Shown in pieces: positions 7,693 to 15,701 of a stretch of DNA of 64,000 bases (the first letter of the stretch is position 1; every line of letters begins with the position of its first letter). The stretch lies in assembly GCA_002733605.1 (NCBI GenBank), contig NVWK01000002.1, positions 1-64,000 on the forward strand. The letters are read 5' to 3'. Made by a program: the position numbers and the translations under genes. The notes below the pieces were generated by a model, which saw only the letters and a list, made by a program, of their open reading frames with translations, was not told where the DNA came from and did no database searches. This stretch comes from Robiginitomaculum sp. GTDB lineage: Bacteria; Pseudomonadota; Alphaproteobacteria; Caulobacterales; Maricaulaceae.

Positions 7693-7848
7693 TTAAAAAA
7701 TGGCTGAAATAATATAGCCGGCGAGGAAGAAGCCCCAGCACTCCATCTTGCGGGTGCTGAGGTATTTCGCAAACCGCCAGAACTTGCCTTGCAGGCTCTG
7801 ACGATCCTCTATGCGGCTCTCGAAATCAAATTCGCTACGCTCTGTCAT
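7693..7848 (-). CDS. Small membrane protein in the psp operon (51 aa)
   Basis: A 51-codon ORF starting MTERSEFDFESR, with a charged N-terminal half, a basic patch (WRFAKYLSTRK) and a C-terminal hydrophobic segment (CWGFFLAGYIISAIF). It has a good GAGG site 7 bases before the ATG, and this site overlaps the stop of the preceding small ORF. pspA starts 43 bp downstream. The layout, ribosome site and plausible tail-anchored topology argue for a real gene. I do not recognise a named family; it may be an accessory membrane partner of PspA. Confidence 0.7.
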   Translation of the reverse strand: MTERSEFDFESRIEDRQSLQGKFWRFAKYLSTRKMECWGFFLAGYIISAIF

Positions 7849-7856
7849 ATGAGCCT

Positions 7857-8009
7857 CTATATTCCAAGGCCGCTAAATGTCATGCCGCTAGAACGGTGTC
7901 TTAAAGCAGCAGCATAACGACGGCGACGTAAGTGACGAACCGGTGCGCTTACAGTTGCAGGGGTTGTGTCTGTGGTTGTAGTATCAGTATCATTTGTACG
8001 ATATGTCAT
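7857..8009 (-). CDS. Small basic protein, first ORF of the psp transcript (50 aa)
   Basis: A 50-codon ORF beginning MTYRTNDTDTTTT: a Thr/Asp-rich N-terminus, then an Arg-rich middle (RHLRRRRYAAALRHR) and a short hydrophobic-glycine end. Its TAG stop lies within the ribosome site of the next small ORF (TAGAGG), implying translational coupling. A weak GAGAGA precedes the ATG. It is the first ORF after the sigma-54 promoter. It could encode a small regulator or be a leader peptide; no family is recognised. Confidence 0.55.
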   Translation of the reverse strand: MTYRTNDTDTTTTDTTPATVSAPVRHLRRRRYAAALRHRSSGMTFSGLGI

Positions 8010-8126
8010 TGTTTCTCTCTTTCGTTTGGCCTGTAGAACCTGCCCTCTATCATTTGGGGCATCTCTTGGCTGATTAACTCGGGGCCACCTTCAGAACCAT
8101 TTCCTTGGCGGCTATGCCAATTACAT

Positions 8127-8142
8127 TGCAACACCCGTGCCA
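8127..8142 (-). promoter_or_regulatory. Sigma-54 promoter of the psp operon
   Basis: The complement reads TGGCACGGGTGTTGCA, an essentially perfect match to the sigma-54 consensus TGGCAC-N5-TTGC, with the -24 GG at 8140-8141 and -12 GC at 8128-8129. Transcription would start near 8115 and run leftward through the small ORFs and pspABC. The divergent gene is PspF, the sigma-54 activator of psp genes, and the AT-rich DNA between them (8150-8277) is suited to an activator site and bending. Confidence 0.92.
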
Positions 8143-8220
8143 GTTTCGAATTAATCTTATAACTCATTGTTTTATAACGATATTTATAGTATTTTTTGTT
8201 TTAGAGAAATATTTATTTAG

Positions 8221-8273
8221 TATATTTAACTATTTAATAGTTTATTTAACTCACGAAATATGGTATATTTAAC
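8221..8273. promoter_or_regulatory. Iterated TATATTTAAC motif, candidate PspF enhancer / pspF operator
   Basis: TATATTTAAC at 8221-8230 and 8264-8273, with the variant TTTATTTAAC at 8241-8250, repeat with spacings of 20 and 23 bp, about two helical turns. They lie 80-130 bp upstream of the sigma-54 promoter and just before the pspF start. PspF in enterobacteria binds upstream sites that overlap its own promoter, so activation of pspA and self-repression from the same sites is plausible. This is inferred from position. Confidence 0.5.
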
Positions 8274-8277
8274 CATT

Positions 8278-9306
8278 ATGGCAACTATACCCCCACAACT
8301 TATTGGCCAATCCCCAGCCTGGCTGGCAACTTTGGACCAAATTTCCGGCAGCGCAGCGCTTGATCGCTCCATGTTGGTGGTCGGCGAACGCGGTACGGGT
8401 AAAGAAATGGTCGCCGCCCGTTTGCACTTTCTGTCCCCGCGCTGGGAACAGACATATATAACGCTTAATTGCGCGGCTTTATCCGAAGAGCTTCTGGATT
8501 CAGAGCTATTTGGGCACGAGGCCGGTGCGTTTACCGGCGCCTCCAAGCGCAGACTTGGCCGTTTCGAACGCGCCGACAAGGGCACGCTCTTTCTTGACGA
8601 AATCGCAAATGCCAGCGCGCGTGTGCAAGAAAAGCTCCTGCGGGTCATAGAATACGGGGAATTTGAACGCCTTGGCGGCGACAAAACCATAAAAGTTGAT
8701 GTACGCGTCGTCGGCGCCACCAATGTGGATCTTCCCAAAGCCGTCGAGGACGGGAAGTTTCGGGCCGACTTGCTCGACAGGCTGGCTTTCGACGTCATCA
8801 CCCTCCCCCCTTTGCGGGTACGCAAGGCGGACATCCTGCCGCTGGCAGAACATTTTGGCAAACGCATGACCGTAGAGCTTAGCGTTGAAAGTTTTCCGGG
8901 GTTCACTCAGGAAGTTCTGGAATTTTTGACCGAATATAATTGGCCGGGCAATGTGCGCGAACTTAAAAATGTGACAGAACGGAGCATTGGGCGGGCCTTT
9001 AACGAACACAATAACTTAAACGAGCCAATTGCCCATATCAATATTGATCCGTTTGAAGCCCCGTGGCGCCTCACGGAAACATCCGAGCCTTCCACGGCCT
9101 CTTCGCCCACACAGCAAACAAGCGCGGACACCCCTCTTGCCATTATCGGCACCGATTTCACAGCTCGCACCCACGCTTTTGAGTTAGGGCTCGTCAAAGA
9201 AGCCCTCTCCCAAAGCAAAAATCACCAAGGCAAAGCAGCCGATTATCTAGAACTCAGCTATCATCAGTTTCGCGGACTGTTACGAAAACACGGACTAAGA
9301 AAGTAA
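8278..9306 (+). CDS. pspF: PspF, sigma-54 activator of the phage shock operon
   Basis: A 342-residue bacterial enhancer-binding protein without a receiver domain. The AAA+ domain has Walker A GERGTGKE, GAFTGA at residues 83-88 (as in E. coli PspF), Walker B GTLFLDEI and RADLLDRLAFD. The C-terminal Fis-type helix-turn-helix is AADYLELSYHQFRGLLRKHG. ATG 8278 gives MATIPPQLIGQS and aligns with PspF; the ATG at 8260 would add six residues. It is divergent from the psp operon and would act on the promoter at 8127-8142. Confidence 0.94.
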   Translation: MATIPPQLIGQSPAWLATLDQISGSAALDRSMLVVGERGTGKEMVAARLHFLSPRWEQTYITLNCAALSEELLDSELFGHEAGAFTGASKRRLGRFERADKGTLFLDEIANASARVQEKLLRVIEYGEFERLGGDKTIKVDVRVVGATNVDLPKAVEDGKFRADLLDRLAFDVITLPPLRVRKADILPLAEHFGKRMTVELSVESFPGFTQEVLEFLTEYNWPGNVRELKNVTERSIGRAFNEHNNLNEPIAHINIDPFEAPWRLTETSEPSTASSPTQQTSADTPLAIIGTDFTARTHAFELGLVKEALSQSKNHQGKAADYLELSYHQFRGLLRKHGLRK

Positions 9307-9330
9307 GCTCTCAATCAAACGGGCACATAA

Positions 9331-9359
9331 TATGCGCGCATAAAGCGCATAGTGTTTTT
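9331..9359 (+). terminator. Probable terminator after pspF
   Basis: TATGCGC (9331-9337) pairs with GCGCATA (9345-9351) around a 7-base loop, followed by GTGTTTTT. It is 25 bases after the pspF stop and before the WecG-type gene. The stem is short, so efficiency is uncertain. Confidence 0.5.
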
Positions 9360-9400
9360 CTACACATCGTAAACCCAATCTTTAGGCTCTTCGGCTACAT

Positions 9401-10264
9401 ATGGTACAGGTTTCCGGGAATCTCCTTATGGGTGCACAACAAAAATTAATACAAGCCGTTCCACGCGGACAACACAGACGCTCTGATGCACGCGACGCAA
9501 AAGACTGGCGCGTAAATCCCCGTAGCTATGAATTCTGCGGCGCTCTATTTGACCCCTTAACACCAACTCAAACCCTTGAACGCTGCAAATGGATGAGTGT
9601 TGGGCACGAATTTCGCTATATAGTGACACCGAATGTAGACCATCTCGTACGCCTGCATAAAGAACCGGAGCTCTACACATCATTATATCAGGCCTCTTGG
9701 CTGTCTGTATGCGACAGTCGCATCTTAGAACTTCTGGCTAAATTTACCGGCATACCGCTACGCGCAGTCCCAGGCTCTGATCTCACCACACAGATTTTTG
9801 ACAATCTCATAGCCCCTGACCAAGCCGTAAATGTAATTGGCGGAGATGATGACGTCATTGCCAAAGTAATCAAACGCTATGGACTGAAACACCTAACCCA
9901 TCATCAACCGCCCATGGGATTACGTAACAATCCCGAAGCCATAAATGCCTGTGCCGAGTTCATCGCCACACACCCTGCGCGCTATACATTTATTTGCGTG
10001 GGATCACCCCAGCAAGAAATGATCGCCAAAGCCGCACTCGAACGTGGCGATTGCGCCGGACTTGGCTTATGTATCGGCGCCAGCCTTGATTTTCTGGCAG
10101 GGAAAGTGAAACGCGCGCCACTGTGGATGCAAAACATCCGCATGGAATGGCTCTACCGCCTTCTCTCTGAACCAAGGCGCCTCTGGAGACGCTATCTAAT
10201 TGACGGGCCACGTATTTTTCTGATCTGGTCAAAATGGATCATGAAAAAATATCGTACTAGATAA
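9401..10264 (+). CDS. WecG/TagA/CpsF family glycosyltransferase
   Basis: A 287-residue GT26-type enzyme. Family marks include YIVTPNVDHLVRL, the aspartate in SVCDSRILELLA, VPGSDL, VIGG and CVGSPQQEMIA, then GIGASLDFLAGK-like (CIGASLDFLAGKVKRAP) and EWLYRLLSEPRRLWRRY. These enzymes add N-acetylmannosaminuronic acid, N-acetylmannosamine or glucose to lipid-linked sugars in surface-polysaccharide synthesis at the inner face of the membrane. The start could be ATG 9401 or ATG 9428. It stands alone here, far from the glycan cluster at 55-64 kb. The sugar substrate cannot be told. Confidence 0.9.
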   Translation: MVQVSGNLLMGAQQKLIQAVPRGQHRRSDARDAKDWRVNPRSYEFCGALFDPLTPTQTLERCKWMSVGHEFRYIVTPNVDHLVRLHKEPELYTSLYQASWLSVCDSRILELLAKFTGIPLRAVPGSDLTTQIFDNLIAPDQAVNVIGGDDDVIAKVIKRYGLKHLTHHQPPMGLRNNPEAINACAEFIATHPARYTFICVGSPQQEMIAKAALERGDCAGLGLCIGASLDFLAGKVKRAPLWMQNIRMEWLYRLLSEPRRLWRRYLIDGPRIFLIWSKWIMKKYRTR

Positions 10265-10401
10265 CACACCCCTCAAGCACTGGTGCCAAATTGTTACACC
10301 CCCAACATGTTATCGCCTACATTTAAACCTGTTAGCGCCCACATCAAAGATAAGCCGTATTTTCGCTTGATAATCACACACTTCGTGCATAGATAAAGCT
10401 G

Positions 10402-10560
10402 TTGGTTCCCTTAACGGGATTAAACGGGAAACCTGTGTAACTCAGGTACTGCCCCCGCAGCTGTGAGCGGCGAGGTATAAGCATAAGCCACTGGCCCTCT
10501 ATGTGGGAGAGACTGGGAAGGCGCTTATACCATTGAGCCGTAAGTCAGAAGACCTGCCAA
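10402..10560 (+). ncRNA. Cobalamin (B12) riboswitch
   Basis: The leader contains GGTTCCC, GGGAAACCTGTGTAACTCAGG, the conserved CTGCCCCCGCAGCTGTGAGCGG, GCCACTGGCC, CTGGGAAGGC and the B12 box AGTCAGAAGACCTGCC, in order and spacing typical of the adenosylcobalamin-binding aptamer. It lies about 120 bp upstream of btuB. It should shut down the operon when cobalamin is abundant. The expression platform (10560-10680) could sequester the btuB ribosome site, but the switching helix is not obvious by eye. Confidence 0.96.
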
Positions 10561-10680
10561 CAAAGTCGCCTACGCGGCCGGGCGGGATGTACCGGAACGC
10601 ATGGAGATTTCCAAGACGACACCTGTTGAAACCGTGTGCGCTCCCTAAACCGGAGCCATACATATTTATGGAGTCGTCCA

Positions 10681-12603
10681 ATGAGACACTTATACCTTTC
10701 TGCCGCCCTAGTAGCAGTACTCACTACGCCTGCCCTTGCCCAAGAAGCCCAAACACCTCCCCTAAATGATTGCGAAATCCAGTCCACAGATTGCGATATA
10801 GAGCTTCAAGACACAGTTATCTCCCTAGGGGAGCGCATAGGCAGCCCTTACCGCAATGAGCTCACATCACCGTCCAGCATCATCTCCCAAGCCGAAATTT
10901 CGGCGCGTGGCAATGCCTATATCGCCGACCTTCTACGCACCATTCCCGGCGCAAGTGTCAATCGCTCTGGCCCTGCCGGCAGCTTGACCCAAATCCGCTT
11001 ACGCGGCTCCGAGGGCAATCACGTGCTTGTTCTTATAGACGGTGTTGAAGTCTCCAATCCCAATACAGGCGAATTTGATTTTGCGTCTCTTCGTGCACGC
11101 GATGTTCTCAAAATCGAAGTTCTGCGCGGCGAACAATCTGCACTTTGGGGCAGCGACGCGATTGGCGGCGTGATCAATATCATCACCCGCGCGAGGGCGA
11201 CACAAAAAAGCTACAGCGCCTCTATAGAAGGCGGCAGTTTCGGTACAGGCGAAGCACAAATTTCTGCCGTTCTCCCGCTCACCATTTTCCCAATCAGGGG
11301 AGCGTCCCTATCCATCAATGGCAATGTGTTTAAAACGTCCGGCTATGACGTTTCAGGCCTGAACGGAGAAAAAGACGGAGCCGAAAGCCGTGCCCTCAAC
11401 ATCGGCCTCAACAACGTAAATATCGGCGCTCTCAATCTAAGTGGTGTATTCTCGACAAACACGGCCATGACCCAGTTTGATTCGGACACAACATTTAATG
11501 GCCGTCTGGAGAACACATCTGGCGAGACAGAAACCAAAACACAGACGGGTCGCGTGTCCGCAGGTTTCAATCTGGTAGGATTTGAGCATGTGCTAAACTT
11601 AAGCTTTACCGACACAGACCAAACCACGACGGGCACCTCGTTTCCAAATGACACGACAGGCAAACGCACCCAGTTAAACTGGGCTGCAAAGAAATCATGG
11701 GATGCCCACAATTTGACCCTATTAGTAGAAACCGAGAAAGAAACCTTCTCAAACTTTGGCGGAACCGGTGCAGGGCAAAACCAGAAGCAATCCACTCAAA
11801 ATCATGCGTTAGCCGCCGATTATCGTTATAATGCAAACGCCCTAACCCTCACCGCATCCGCACGTCAGGATTTTAATGATCGGTTTGAGGACAGTGCCAC
11901 ATGGCGTGTCGGCGCAGGATATGCATTTGAAAATCTCGGCGGACGTGTACGCGCCTCCATTGGCACCGGTGTTAAAAACCCAAGCATGACCGAGCTTTTC
12001 GGGTTTTTTCCAGCTTCCTTCATTGGCAACCCTGATTTGAAGCCCGAAAAATCTCAAGGGTATAATATCGGCTATGACCAAGAATTTGCCAATGGCGATC
12101 TAAGCTTCAGCATCGACTATTTTCGTTCCGATCTTGAAAATGAAATTTTTACAGATTTCGGTGTCTTTCCTTCTACGGCTCACAACCGGACCACGGACAG
12201 CAAACGCGAAGGCATAGAGTTGGAAACCCGTTGGCAACTCACCAACACCGTCAAGCTCCACGCGTCTGCAACATTTATGGATACAAAAGAGAACGACGTT
12301 CAAGAACTACGACGTCCCGAATTTTTGGCAAGCGGCACTCTCACATGGCAACCGGTAAAACAGCTTCATCTCACCCTGTCTGCCGATCATACGGGTAGCC
12401 AGATCGATACGGACTTTGGCACATTTTCACGCGTCACCCTTGACGCCTTCACACTTGTCGGGCTGAATGCATCATGGGCGCTTAACGACACAATCAGTGT
12501 GTCTATCCGTGCAGAAAATTTACTGGACGATAACTACGAAGAAGTTGTTGGATATGCATCACAAGGCAGGGGGGTATATGCGGGTCTTAACGCTCATTTT
12601 TAG
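10681..12603 (+). CDS. btuB: TonB-dependent cobalamin outer-membrane receptor
   Basis: A 640-residue TonB-dependent receptor. Signal peptide MRHLYLSAALVAVLTTPALAQ is followed by a plug domain (LLRTIPGASVNRSGPAGS, LRGSEGNHVLVLIDGVEV, VLRGEQSALWGSDAIGGVINI) and a beta-barrel ending in a C-terminal Phe (GVYAGLNAHF), as outer-membrane proteins do. ATG 10681 is chosen because it starts the signal peptide and has GGAG upstream. Cobalamin specificity comes from the riboswitch and the following BtuFCD genes. The btuF start overlaps its end by 26 bp. Confidence 0.93.
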   Translation: MRHLYLSAALVAVLTTPALAQEAQTPPLNDCEIQSTDCDIELQDTVISLGERIGSPYRNELTSPSSIISQAEISARGNAYIADLLRTIPGASVNRSGPAGSLTQIRLRGSEGNHVLVLIDGVEVSNPNTGEFDFASLRARDVLKIEVLRGEQSALWGSDAIGGVINIITRARATQKSYSASIEGGSFGTGEAQISAVLPLTIFPIRGASLSINGNVFKTSGYDVSGLNGEKDGAESRALNIGLNNVNIGALNLSGVFSTNTAMTQFDSDTTFNGRLENTSGETETKTQTGRVSAGFNLVGFEHVLNLSFTDTDQTTTGTSFPNDTTGKRTQLNWAAKKSWDAHNLTLLVETEKETFSNFGGTGAGQNQKQSTQNHALAADYRYNANALTLTASARQDFNDRFEDSATWRVGAGYAFENLGGRVRASIGTGVKNPSMTELFGFFPASFIGNPDLKPEKSQGYNIGYDQEFANGDLSFSIDYFRSDLENEIFTDFGVFPSTAHNRTTDSKREGIELETRWQLTNTVKLHASATFMDTKENDVQELRRPEFLASGTLTWQPVKQLHLTLSADHTGSQIDTDFGTFSRVTLDAFTLVGLNASWALNDTISVSIRAENLLDDNYEEVVGYASQGRGVYAGLNAHF

Positions 12604-13387
12604 CGTGCATTTGCTCCTAGGAGCAAAGACTACAAAAGCACAGGAGGCGACACCAATGCGTGTCGTCTCGACTTCTTTATGTGGAGATACCTATCTTCTG
12701 ACACTGGACATCAATGATAAAATTACCGCCCTGTCATGGCAATCTGATGATGCCCTCTCAGGCACACCACAAAACATGCGCAACCACCCCAAAGCATGGG
12801 ATGACGCCGAACGCTTACTTGCCCTGAACCCAACCCTCATCGTCTTCGGCCCCGGCCAAGGACAAACCGCAAAACCCCTGCTCGACAAAACCGGAATTGC
12901 CTACGTAAATTTGGCATGGGGAGAAGATTTCCCAAGCGTTGAGAATAATTACACAATACTACGCGAAGCCCTTCATATACCCGAAGCTCTAGAACAGGAT
13001 ACAAAACCACACTTTAGAAAAAATCATAGCCACCAAAAGCCAACGCTCCTCTACCTCTCTAGCGCAGGCGGCACAGCCGGGCCAGGCACCTATCTGGACG
13101 CCGCTATTCAGGCCGCAGGGGGGCAAAACATCATCACTAAATCCGGTTGGCATACCCCTGATCCCGAAACCATAGCAGGACTGACCCCCGACCTCATCGT
13201 CACCTCGTTTTTCAAAGACGGATATGCAAGCGTCAATCAAGCTGGCCTCCGCAACACCGTTTTGCGAAAAAAACTTGAAACCACGCCAACGATTAATGTG
13301 CCGGGCAAGCTTTGGCCCTGCGCCGGCCCCGGCATGTATGAAGCCACCAATATCATCGCCAAGGCCATAGGGGCGTTAAAGCAATGA
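12578..13387 (+). CDS. btuF: Periplasmic cobalamin-binding protein of an ABC importer
   Basis: A 269-residue helical-backbone binding protein (FecB/BtuF type). A leader (MRVLTLIFSVHLLLGA) precedes RVVSTSLCGDTYLLTL, the usual N-lobe start. ERLLALNPTLIVFGPGQ and ETIAGLTPDLIVTSFF are the repeated 'L-x-P-D/T-L-I-V' motifs of the two lobes. The start lies inside the btuB 3' end and an AGGCAGGGGGG site precedes it. ATGA overlap with btuC follows. In the operon it would pass B12 from BtuB to BtuCD. Specificity is inferred from the riboswitch. Confidence 0.85.
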   Translation: MRVLTLIFSVHLLLGAKTTKAQEATPMRVVSTSLCGDTYLLTLDINDKITALSWQSDDALSGTPQNMRNHPKAWDDAERLLALNPTLIVFGPGQGQTAKPLLDKTGIAYVNLAWGEDFPSVENNYTILREALHIPEALEQDTKPHFRKNHSHQKPTLLYLSSAGGTAGPGTYLDAAIQAAGGQNIITKSGWHTPDPETIAGLTPDLIVTSFFKDGYASVNQAGLRNTVLRKKLETTPTINVPGKLWPCAGPGMYEATNIIAKAIGALKQ

Positions 13388-14346
13388 AATATGCATGGCT
13401 ATTCATACTCTGCGGTGTATGCGCAATCCTCTCTTTGTCCGTAGGTGCCCTGTCTATTCCGGTGTTGGATATCGTACCGGCCCTGTTTGGGCACGGCGAA
13501 GACATTCACGTCTCGATCATACAGGATTTGCGCACGCCCCGCACATTCTTGGCCCTGTTTGTCGGCGCAGGGTTGGGGGCAAGCGGGGCGGCTTTGCAAG
13601 GTTATACCCGCAATCCGCTCGCTGATCCGGGCATACTCGGTTTCTCCGCAACCGCAGCATTAGGGGCCGTCGGCGCTCTGTATTTCGGCGCCTATGCATG
13701 GGTCACCCCCGCCGCGCTCACAGGTGCAGGCTTAGGGGCTGCCCTCCTGCTAGCCTTGGCAGGACACAAGCAAAGCGCCACCTTACTCATCCTTGCAGGT
13801 GTTGGTATCGCAGCCCTCGCCACATCACTAACAGGGCTTTTGATGAACTTTGCGCCAAACCCGTGGGCGCTTTCGGAAATCGTATACTGGCTCATGGGCT
13901 CGCTTCGTAATGCAAATGCAAATGCCGCGATGATATGCGGCGCACTTACTTGCCTTGGCCTAATCTGTCTTATCCTCACAGGAAACGACTTGCGCACATT
14001 AAGCCTTGGAGAAGATACGGCTCAAAGCCTCGGCGTCTCCCTTGGAAAAGTGCGTCTTCTTTTGGTCGTCGGCGTCGCACTGTGTGTGGGAAGCGGTGTC
14101 GCGGTCGCAGGGGCCATTGGATTTATCGGCCTGTTTATCCCGCATATTATCAGGGGTATTTTCGGCGCTGATCCGGCAAAACTCATTCCACTATCCGCCT
14201 TGGGCGGGGCTGCATTTTTGACATTGGCAGACATACTCACCCGCCTGTTATCCGCTCAGGGCACGCTTGTATATCTCGGCATATTAACCGCCTTGATCGG
14301 CGCTCCATTCTTCATATGGCTCGCCATGAAAGAGGGGCAATCATGA
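13384..14346 (+). CDS. btuC: FecCD-family permease of the cobalamin importer
   Basis: A 320-residue multi-span protein. RTPRTFLALFVGAGLGASGAALQGYTRNPLADPGILG is spread over the first third (key parts: RTPR, GAGLGASGA, QGYTRNPLADPG), all diagnostic of BtuC/FecCD permeases. The later part has GAIGFIGLFIPHIIR, the coupling-helix region contacting the ATPase. It overlaps btuF (ATGA) and btuD (ATGA), so the three form one translationally coupled unit under the B12 riboswitch. Confidence 0.92.
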   Translation: MKYAWLFILCGVCAILSLSVGALSIPVLDIVPALFGHGEDIHVSIIQDLRTPRTFLALFVGAGLGASGAALQGYTRNPLADPGILGFSATAALGAVGALYFGAYAWVTPAALTGAGLGAALLLALAGHKQSATLLILAGVGIAALATSLTGLLMNFAPNPWALSEIVYWLMGSLRNANANAAMICGALTCLGLICLILTGNDLRTLSLGEDTAQSLGVSLGKVRLLLVVGVALCVGSGVAVAGAIGFIGLFIPHIIRGIFGADPAKLIPLSALGGAAFLTLADILTRLLSAQGTLVYLGILTALIGAPFFIWLAMKEGQS

Positions 14347-15086
14347 GTTTAAAACTCGATCATCTCAGCGTGTCCTATGGGCATGAACCTCTTGTTTCAC
14401 AACTGAATATACAGGTAAAATCCGGTGAATTTATCGGCCTGATTGGCCCTAATGGCGCAGGGAAAACATGCGTTTTAAAAACCATTGCCGGTCTGTTAAA
14501 GCCGCATAAAGGCACTGCATCTATCACTGGAAGAAATATACATAGCCTACCCGCAAGACAACGCGCCAAACATATCGCCTATCTGGCCCAAAATCGACAC
14601 ATGGCATGGTCATTGTCTGTGCGGGAATTGGTGTCACTTGGCCGCGCCCCCTTCCGTAGCTCGCTTGGCCGCTTTAGTGCGGACGACGAACTTGCAATAG
14701 ATGCAGCCCTGCACACCGCCCATTGCTATGATTTGCAAAACCGGAAATTTGACAAGCTCAGCGGCGGCGAGCAAATGCGGGTTCATCTGGCCCGTGCCCT
14801 TGCCGTCAATGCGCCTCTACTTCTGGCCGACGAGCCGACCACAGCACTAGACCCCTATTTTCAAATTTCCATCCTTAAGGCTCTACGCGCCTCCGCATTA
14901 AGTGGGAAAACCGTTATTGCCAGCCTGCATGATTTAACGCTCGCCAAGCAATTTTGCACCCGCATATGGGTGTTACATGAAGGCAAACTCATACTGGACG
15001 AAACGCCGGAAACCGCCTTCAACCCGGACATGCTGGCACGGGTATTTGACATCCGTTCCACAGATCATGGCTGGGAAATACTTTAG
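14343..15086 (+). CDS. btuD: ATP-binding protein of the cobalamin importer
   Basis: A 247-residue ABC ATPase: Walker A GPNGAGKT, Q-loop region YLAQNRHMAW, signature LSGGEQ, Walker B LLLADEPTTALD and the H-loop in SLHDLTLAKQF. It resembles FepC/BtuD-type importers. The ATG at 14343 overlaps the btuC stop. It ends the riboswitch operon, 3 bp before a convergent YceI gene stop. Confidence 0.92.
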   Translation: MSLKLDHLSVSYGHEPLVSQLNIQVKSGEFIGLIGPNGAGKTCVLKTIAGLLKPHKGTASITGRNIHSLPARQRAKHIAYLAQNRHMAWSLSVRELVSLGRAPFRSSLGRFSADDELAIDAALHTAHCYDLQNRKFDKLSGGEQMRVHLARALAVNAPLLLADEPTTALDPYFQISILKALRASALSGKTVIASLHDLTLAKQFCTRIWVLHEGKLILDETPETAFNPDMLARVFDIRSTDHGWEIL

Positions 15087-15089
15087 GGT

Positions 15090-15701
15090 CTAGCTCTCGG
15101 ATTCAAACACCAGCGAAAAGCTGACCGGAACGGCGGGTGAGATTGCGGGTAACTTCGCCAGTTCTTGTAATTTCGCCAGCCCGTCCATCAACGCATAGTC
15201 TTGCGCATGCACAAGCACAGGCACCCGGCTCTCGACTAGCACTCTATTGGCACCAATATTCGTGATAAAGACATCGGCTTCCACGGTGACAACCGTCCCG
15301 TGCAAATCAACATCCAACATGACAAATGCCTGCTGCCGTTGACCTTGGCTCAATGTAAGTAAAGACCCTACATCAACGCCCGCTTTAATGGTCGCAAAAG
15401 GGTGAGTATTGGTTTCAAACAAATACTCCCGCATGCGCTCATTACGTACATCAATATGTGTTTGCACACTATCAAGCACAATGTTCACAACCGCCTGCCC
15501 GTCCACGTCCACATGCCCAGTCAGGCTTGTAAATTCATGCGCTTCGGAAATGTCACCTTTTTTTATACTGACAAATGAAACCGTTGAAACCTCTTCAACC
15601 AACACCCACGGGCCGCTAGAGACGCTCTCGTTTTGAACATCCGTGACGGGCGCACTGCATGCGCCCATGGCTATAGCCAGTATAAAAAATAATTTACGCA
15701 T
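15090..15701 (-). CDS. YceI-like lipoprotein
   Basis: A 203-residue lipoprotein: MRKLFFILAIAMGACS is a lipobox leader with Cys15. The rest follows the YceI lipocalin-like pattern (STVSFVSIKKGD, GHVDVDGQ, DVRNERMREYLFET, PFATIKAG, VDLHGTV). YceI proteins bind polyisoprenoids or amphiphiles in the periplasm; this copy's ligand is unknown. Its ATG overlaps the stop of the upstream amidohydrolase gene, so they are translated together. Two further YceI genes lie at 20.4-22.2 kb. Confidence 0.83.
   Translation of the reverse strand: MRKLFFILAIAMGACSAPVTDVQNESVSSGPWVLVEEVSTVSFVSIKKGDISEAHEFTSLTGHVDVDGQAVVNIVLDSVQTHIDVRNERMREYLFETNTHPFATIKAGVDVGSLLTLSQGQRQQAFVMLDVDLHGTVVTVEADVFITNIGANRVLVESRVPVLVHAQDYALMDGLAKLQELAKLPAISPAVPVSFSLVFESES

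Noticed and set aside
10965..12303. Many short frames on the opposite strand of btuB and similar shadows elsewhere.
   Set aside because: They overlap fully conserved genes, and their composition is that of a reversed reading frame.
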